NCBI GenBank assembly: GCA_031288815.1
Contig: JAITQR010000280.1
Location: 1-9,348, forward strand
DNA length: 9,348 nt
Origin: Treponema sp.
GTDB lineage: Bacteria; Spirochaetota; Spirochaetia; Treponematales; Breznakiellaceae
Reading direction: 5' to 3'
Shown piece after piece: positions 6,125 through 9,348 of this stretch. How positions within the stretch are numbered: position 1 is the stretch's first letter; each line of letters opens with the position of its first letter. The notes under the pieces are model-generated. The model saw nothing but the letters and a program-made list of their open reading frames with translations. It did no database searches and was not told where the DNA came from. The translations under genes and the position numbers were made by a program.

Positions 6125-7207
6125 TTATTCTCTAGCGGGACCGGGACGAGTATCAAGCACCGTGTCCTCAATTTTCCGGAGCTGCGCCCGGTACAACCGG
6201 GCAATGTTATCCCCGTAATCGGCGATAAGTTGAATGATGTTCCGGGGATAAAGTTCCCCGTCTTTACCGTTAATCCGGTCTCCCGCGTCCCCCAAACCCG
6301 GCATGATATAGGCCGCCTCGTTCAGTACCGGATCCATCCAGAGGGTGAAAACATCGCAATTCTCCAGTGCCCGTACCACCCGGAGCGCCCCTTTAAGGGC
6401 GGCAATGGCATTGAAAAATTGTATGGATTTTGGTTTTACTCCCTCTTCCAGAAGGTACTTTACCACCGTTACCAGGCTGCCGCCGGTGGCGTTCATCGGG
6501 TCGGCAAAAACCAGATCTTTGCCGTCCAGGGCTTTCAGATCGAAGAAGGATTTTTCCAGGTTCAGAATATACTCCATGTCGTACTCGTGTTTCCGCTCGT
6601 CCCGCTTGATCCGGAACATGGCGAAAGGCGTCACATAGGCGTGGGAAGAATACTCCTCGATCTCCTTGGACATAATCATCGAAGGGAGCAATGCCCCCCG
6701 AAGCATGACGCACATTACGGTGTTTTCGATTAGGTCGTCTATATTGGTGATCTTGTGGACCGCGAAATTTTGCACCGGCGACGTTACCGGGGTCTTCACG
6801 ATCAGGTAATTCTTGCTGCTCCCGGTTCTGCCCCCGTAGGCAAGCTTAAAGAGCATTTCATAGGCCCGCTGGATGTAATACACAAATTCCTGGTTGCCGG
6901 TTCGCACGTCCCGCAGCTTGGCAATCAGGCGGGAGGCTTCCGCGTGGCTTTCGTGAGGGGTCTGGAAAGAATAAACATGCAGTCTCGGCTCGGTTTTGCA
7001 GATCTCCTGCATAAGAACCCCCATTTCGTTGTACAAAGAAATGAGCTGTTCCTCCGCGTCCCGCCGGGCTTTTACCTCGCCGGAATCCAGTTCGGTAAAA
7101 GAACCCATAACCTGACGGTAGATGCCGTCCATCCGGGTAAGGTTGTCCCGATCCCCCTGGGTAAGGTAGCCGTCCAAGTCCTCGGCCTTAAGAATCACCT
7201 TGTTCAT
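6125..7207 (-). CDS. long-form uracil phosphoribosyltransferase-family protein
   Basis: The UPRT family joins uracil to PRPP to give UMP in pyrimidine salvage. The C-terminal half carries both key motifs: the PRPP loop DPMNATGGS at 236-244 (usual DPMLATGGS) and the uracil-binding segment [16 protein letters not shown] at 299-314 (usual [13 protein letters not shown]). The chain has 360 residues against about 210 for standard UPRT. Roughly the first 140, rich in helix-forming charged sequence, and the last 45 match nothing I recognise. The core seems intact, so activity is plausible, but the extension may make it a regulator or a different base transferase; I leave the symbol blank. An in-frame ATG at 7228 would add seven residues lying in promoter sequence; I prefer the ATG at 7207. 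No Shine-Dalgarno precedes it. It leads the operon with the TPR gene and is divergent from the Rrf2 gene. Confidence 0.88.
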   Translation of the reverse strand: MNKVILKAEDLDGYLTQGDRDNLTRMDGIYRQVMGSFTELDSGEVKARRDAEEQLISLYNEMGVLMQEICKTEPRLHVYSFQTPHESHAEASRLIAKLRDVRTGNQEFVYYIQRAYEMLFKLAYGGRTGSSKNYLIVKTPVTSPVQNFAVHKITNIDDLIENTVMCVMLRGALLPSMIMSKEIEEYSSHAYVTPFAMFRIKRDERKHEYDMEYILNLEKSFFDLKALDGKDLVFADPMNATGGSLVTVVKYLLEEGVKPKSIQFFNAIAALKGALRVVRALENCDVFTLWMDPVLNEAAYIMPGLGDAGDRINGKDGELYPRNIIQLIADYGDNIARLYRAQLRKIEDTVLDTRPGPARE

Positions 7208-7228
7208 ATCAATAAGATATATTATCAT
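7200..7228 (+). promoter_or_regulatory. probable promoter for Rrf2 regulator gene
   Basis: TTGTTC (7200-7205), a 17-nt spacer and TATCAT (7223-7228) read on the plus strand. The start would fall near 7235, leaving a leader of about 27 nt with a strong ribosome site GAGGGGG (7248-7254) seven bases before the ATG. The -10 lies inside the 23-bp dyad, so a protein bound there would block it. Confidence 0.5.
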
Positions 7229-7232
7229 ATTG
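7210..7232. promoter_or_regulatory. 23-bp dyad, candidate Rrf2-family operator
   Basis: Two half-sites, CAATAaGATA and TATCaTATTG, flank a three-base centre (tat) and are symmetric about base 7221; nine of eleven pairs match, and two more match just outside (7207/7235 and 7208/7234). The 11-1-11 length and AT-rich make-up are those known for NsrR-type Rrf2 operators, although the bases differ. It overlaps the -10 elements of both divergent promoters, next to an Rrf2 gene. That the Rrf2 protein binds it is inference. Confidence 0.55.
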
Positions 7233-7247
7233 CTAAAGATTGAAAAA
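7219..7247 (-). promoter_or_regulatory. probable promoter for UPRT-TPR operon
   Basis: On the minus strand TTTTTC (7247-7242) is a weak -35, then 17 nt, then TAATAT (7224-7219) preceded by TG one base away, an extended -10. The -10 ends eleven bases before the ATG at 7207, so the leader would be about five bases. The element lies within the 23-bp dyad. Confidence 0.5.
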
Positions 7248-7261
7248 GAGGGGGATTCTCC

Positions 7262-7702
7262 ATGAGAATTACCACGCGGGGCCGGTATGCCCTAAGGGCT
7301 TCCCTGGCTTTGGCGCGGCGGCTGAGTAAGGATGCTAGGCCGGTGTCTATCAGCGGACTGGCGGAAGAAGAAAATATCTCTTCCGTATTTCTTGAGCAGA
7401 TATTTTTCAAACTCAGAAAGGCGGGTATTGTCTCTTCCGTCAGGGGTCCGGGGGGCGGTTTCTATTTTACCCGTCCCATCGATCGGATAACGGTAAGAGA
7501 GATCCTTAAAGCCGCCGGGGAGGAGATCGATCTGAATACCTGCGATAAACGCCTGGGGACTTGCGACCGGATAGACAGTTGTCTGAGCCATCAGGTCTGG
7601 GTAGACGTGGTCAACATGATAAATAACTACCTTGAGGGTTTGACCCTGGCCGCGATCCTGAAACGGGGCGGTACTTTTGAGGAGATACATGCGGCTTCCT
7701 GA
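7262..7702 (+). CDS. Rrf2-family transcription regulator, IscR-like with Fe-S ligand residues
   Basis: A 146-residue DNA-binding regulator. The N-terminus [18 protein letters not shown] is typical of Rrf2 proteins, followed by a winged helix: [14 protein letters not shown] (27-40), recognition helix [15 protein letters not shown] (41-55) and wing [13 protein letters not shown] (60-72). Cysteines 94, 101 and 107 and His 110 match in order the three Cys and one His that hold the [2Fe-2S] cluster in IscR; the CLSH ending mirrors IscR's CLTH. The first gap is C-X6-C rather than IscR's C-X5-C, so cluster type is not certain. Likely signals are iron-sulphur status, oxygen or NO. The ATG at 7262 has a strong ribosome site seven bases upstream. 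The 3' end overlaps the following membrane-protein gene by 14 bases. There are no isc or suf genes in the window, unlike classical iscR. Confidence 0.93.
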   Translation: MRITTRGRYALRASLALARRLSKDARPVSISGLAEEENISSVFLEQIFFKLRKAGIVSSVRGPGGGFYFTRPIDRITVREILKAAGEEIDLNTCDKRLGTCDRIDSCLSHQVWVDVVNMINNYLEGLTLAAILKRGGTFEEIHAAS

Positions 7703-9188
7703 TAAACCCGGCGGGGCTTCCTACCGCAAGTTTGTGGAAGCCATCAAAAAGCGTCACCGAAGCCTTACCGTAGCCGACGCGGTAGCGGCAAGCGCCCTTC
7801 CCCTCCCGCTGGTTCAGGAGTTGCTGCCCCAAGCCGCGGATGAATATTCGGCCCGGCTGGAAGTCACCGAATCGGGAGAGATCCTCTACACCTTTCCCCG
7901 GATCTTTACCAGCCGTTATCGGGGTTTCAAGGCCGGTCTCAAACGCTTTTTTGCCAACCTGGGCCGGACAGCCAGGATCGCCGCCGTCTGGTTTTTCAAG
8001 GTATGGATCATGATCATGCTGGTGGGCTACTTCCTACTGTTCATGCTCATCGCTTTGGCCGCCCTCATGGTCTCCGTGGCGGGAAGTTCCTCTTCCAACT
8101 CGGACAGGCGCTCCAGAAACAGTGGCGGCGGTTTTTACCTGGTCTCGGGGATCTTTGATCTCGTCATCCGGATATGGTTCTACTCGGAACTGACCAGATC
8201 CCTGGATAGGGCTTATTCCGGAAATTACGGCGAAATAAGAGAGCGCCGGCCCAAGGGACGGCCTCTCCACCAGGCTATTTTTTCTTTTGTCTTTGGCGAG
8301 CCGGATCCCAACCGGGAAGCGGAAAGCGTGGAGAAAAAGACCTTTATCGCCTGGCTGCAGCAAAATTCGGGGCTCATTTCCCTCCCCGAATATATGTCCC
8401 TTACGGGAAAACCCCTTCCGGAGGCGGAGGAGGGAATACTGGCCGCTTGTTCCGAGTTCGGCGGCATGCCCGAAGTTACCGGAGAGGGGACCATCGTGTA
8501 CCGTTTCGACAGGCTTCTCCTCCGATCCGACAGGGCGGCCGGCCGCGGTTCTGGTACCGAGGCCCCTTTAAAACAGCTTAAGCGATTTTCCACCAACAAA
8601 AAAAGCCTGAACAATGGGTTCGCCCTGATCAACACGGTAAATCTATTTTTCGGCGCTTATTTTTTCTATCATTCCCTGTTTACCGGGCCTATCCCTATCC
8701 CGGCGCCAAGAGGGGTACCCTGGATCTACGGGTTTGTCTATGGCTTTTCCTCCCAGTTAAGCGTCAATCCTCTGCCCCTGATCACCCTGGGCCTGGGGCT
8801 TGTCCCTCTGGCTTTTTCCATTCTCTTCTGGCTTATCCCCGCCCTTCGTTACTTCCGGGAAAAGAGGGAAAACCAGGGGATCAAACTGGAGAACCTCCGG
8901 AAGATCGGCTTTCAGCGCATCTGGTCTAAGCTACGGGGTCTCAGGGCCGGCGATATCCAAGGGCCCTCCCCGGAAGCCAGCCCGCAAAACCTCCCAGCGG
9001 CCCAGGACCGGATCATCAAGGACATGGCAGCCTATTCCATGCCGGAACTGGAAACGGATACCTCGGGTAATCCTATATACAACTTTATTGAACTGGAACG
9101 GGAAAAAGAGGACATTATCCGTTGTCGGGCGGGAATCAGGCCCGGAGATTCCGAACTGGGAAAGACCATATTCGACAGCGGTAATTAA
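7689..9188 (+). CDS. multi-pass membrane protein with repeated small soluble modules, unknown function
   Basis: A 499-residue protein. The ATG at 7689 is chosen because GAGGAG at 7679-7684 precedes it; a TTG at 7677 overlaps that site. Hydrophobic segments lie at about 105-132, 311-331 and 362-386, with weaker ones near 150-165 and 346-356. The soluble parts share a module: a helical stretch resembling a winged helix, then a beta-hairpin ending RLEVTESGEILYTFP (56-70), MPEVTGEGTIVYRF (260-273) and, less fully, MPELETDTSGNPIYNF (451-466). Just before module 2 is FVFGEPDPNRE (200-210). From memory, uncharacterised cyanobacterial membrane proteins carry a similar F-x-FG-x(3)-PN motif followed by a PEV-x(3)-G-x-I-x-Y-x-F segment; I could not check this. 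It is co-transcribed and overlapping with the Rrf2 gene, suggesting that the regulator controls it. The tail is charged. It converges on the 5S gene with about 52 bases between. Confidence 0.87.
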   Translation: MRLPDKPGGASYRKFVEAIKKRHRSLTVADAVAASALPLPLVQELLPQAADEYSARLEVTESGEILYTFPRIFTSRYRGFKAGLKRFFANLGRTARIAAVWFFKVWIMIMLVGYFLLFMLIALAALMVSVAGSSSSNSDRRSRNSGGGFYLVSGIFDLVIRIWFYSELTRSLDRAYSGNYGEIRERRPKGRPLHQAIFSFVFGEPDPNREAESVEKKTFIAWLQQNSGLISLPEYMSLTGKPLPEAEEGILAACSEFGGMPEVTGEGTIVYRFDRLLLRSDRAAGRGSGTEAPLKQLKRFSTNKKSLNNGFALINTVNLFFGAYFFYHSLFTGPIPIPAPRGVPWIYGFVYGFSSQLSVNPLPLITLGLGLVPLAFSILFWLIPALRYFREKRENQGIKLENLRKIGFQRIWSKLRGLRAGDIQGPSPEASPQNLPAAQDRIIKDMAAYSMPELETDTSGNPIYNFIELEREKEDIIRCRAGIRPGDSELGKTIFDSGN

Positions 9189-9226
9189 AACACCGCTCTT
9201 TTGGGTTTGGATAGCCGGAAGAATTT

Positions 9227-9240
9227 AAAAAACAAAAAAA
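9227..9240 (-). terminator. T-rich terminator after 5S rRNA
   Basis: Directly after the 5S 3' end, the minus strand reads seven Ts, a G and six Ts. The 5S terminal helix or a nearby stem may supply the hairpin; no separate hairpin stands between. It very likely ends the rRNA operon. Read the other way it is an A-run, so it gives no terminator for the plus-strand membrane-protein gene. Confidence 0.65.
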
Positions 9241-9348
9241 GCCTGGCGACGACCTACTTTCCCACCCTTTCGAGGGGCAGTATCATTGGCGCGGGAGGGC
9301 TTGACTTCCGTGTTCGGAATGGGAACGGGTATGGCACCTCCGCCATTA
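9241..9348 (-). rRNA. rrf: 5S ribosomal RNA, 5' end cut by window edge
   Basis: On the minus strand the conserved 5S core is present: CCCGTTCCCATTCCGAACAC in the loop B/C region, then GGAAGTCAAGC, GGGTGGGAAAGTAGGTCG in the loop E/helix V region and a 3' end GTCGCCAGGC. That end should pair with a 5' strand such as GCCTGGCGAC, which lies just outside the window, so about 9-10 bases are missing from a total near 117. It is the last gene of an rRNA operon whose 23S and 16S genes would be to the right. It converges on the membrane-protein gene ending at 9188. Confidence 0.97.

Noticed and set aside
9189..9226. Terminator for the plus-strand membrane-protein gene
   Set aside because: No stem-loop followed by Ts is visible on the plus strand; the nearby A/T run serves the 5S gene on the other strand.
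1..9348. CRISPR arrays, insertion sequences, tRNA genes, toxin-antitoxin or phage genes
   Set aside because: No spaced direct repeats, transposase or integrase motifs, cloverleaf-like sequences or phage-type proteins were seen on either strand.

Overview
The window looks like a chromosomal segment of a GC-rich spirochaete, most likely a Treponema relative. The case rests on several features seen together: two spirochaete-style lipoproteins, a long form of uracil phosphoribosyltransferase, TPR and membrane proteins of unknown function, and short-leader promoters. The genus is an inference. I see no mobile element, CRISPR array, tRNA or sign of recent transfer; base composition and codon use look even across the genes.

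Layout, left to right. (1) Positions 1-2308, minus strand: a tight operon of a small lipoprotein, trmB (tRNA m7G46 methyltransferase) and an NAD-dependent DNA ligase that runs off the left edge. The trmB stop overlaps the ligase start (ATGA). (2) Positions 2309-2390: a divergent intergenic region with a good minus-strand promoter and nested inverted repeats centred on 2350. (3) Positions 2391-3992, plus strand: a 533-aa exported or membrane protein of unknown function. (4) Positions 4003-4955, minus strand: a DUF503/YlxP-like protein followed by an LppM-like lipoprotein, 19 bases overlapping. (5) Positions 4956-5098: a gap holding the DUF503 promoter and a weak terminator candidate. (6) Positions 5099-7207, minus strand: the extended UPRT and a TPR protein whose start codon abuts the UPRT stop. 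(7) Positions 7208-7261: a second divergent intergenic region with two overlapping promoters and a 23-bp dyad. (8) Positions 7262-9187, plus strand: an Rrf2/IscR-type regulator overlapping a 499-aa multi-pass membrane protein with repeated soluble modules. (9) Positions 9241-9348, minus strand: 5S rRNA, cut by the right edge, with a T-rich terminator after it; the 23S and 16S genes are presumably to the right.

The ligase, tRNA methyltransferase, UPRT, DUF503 and 5S genes are housekeeping. The part most likely to hold something undescribed is the Rrf2 gene with its membrane partner. The regulator keeps three Cys and a His placed like the IscR [2Fe-2S] ligands. Its gene is translationally coupled to a membrane protein carrying at least two, probably three, small modules ending in a shared E-(V/L)-x5-9-I-x-Y-x-F signature. 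A 23-bp palindrome of the 11-1-11 form known for Rrf2 operators lies where it could control both this pair and the divergent UPRT operon. A second theme is that three minus-strand promoters place the predicted transcription start within a few bases of the start codon, with no clear Shine-Dalgarno, suggesting leaderless or nearly leaderless mRNAs.
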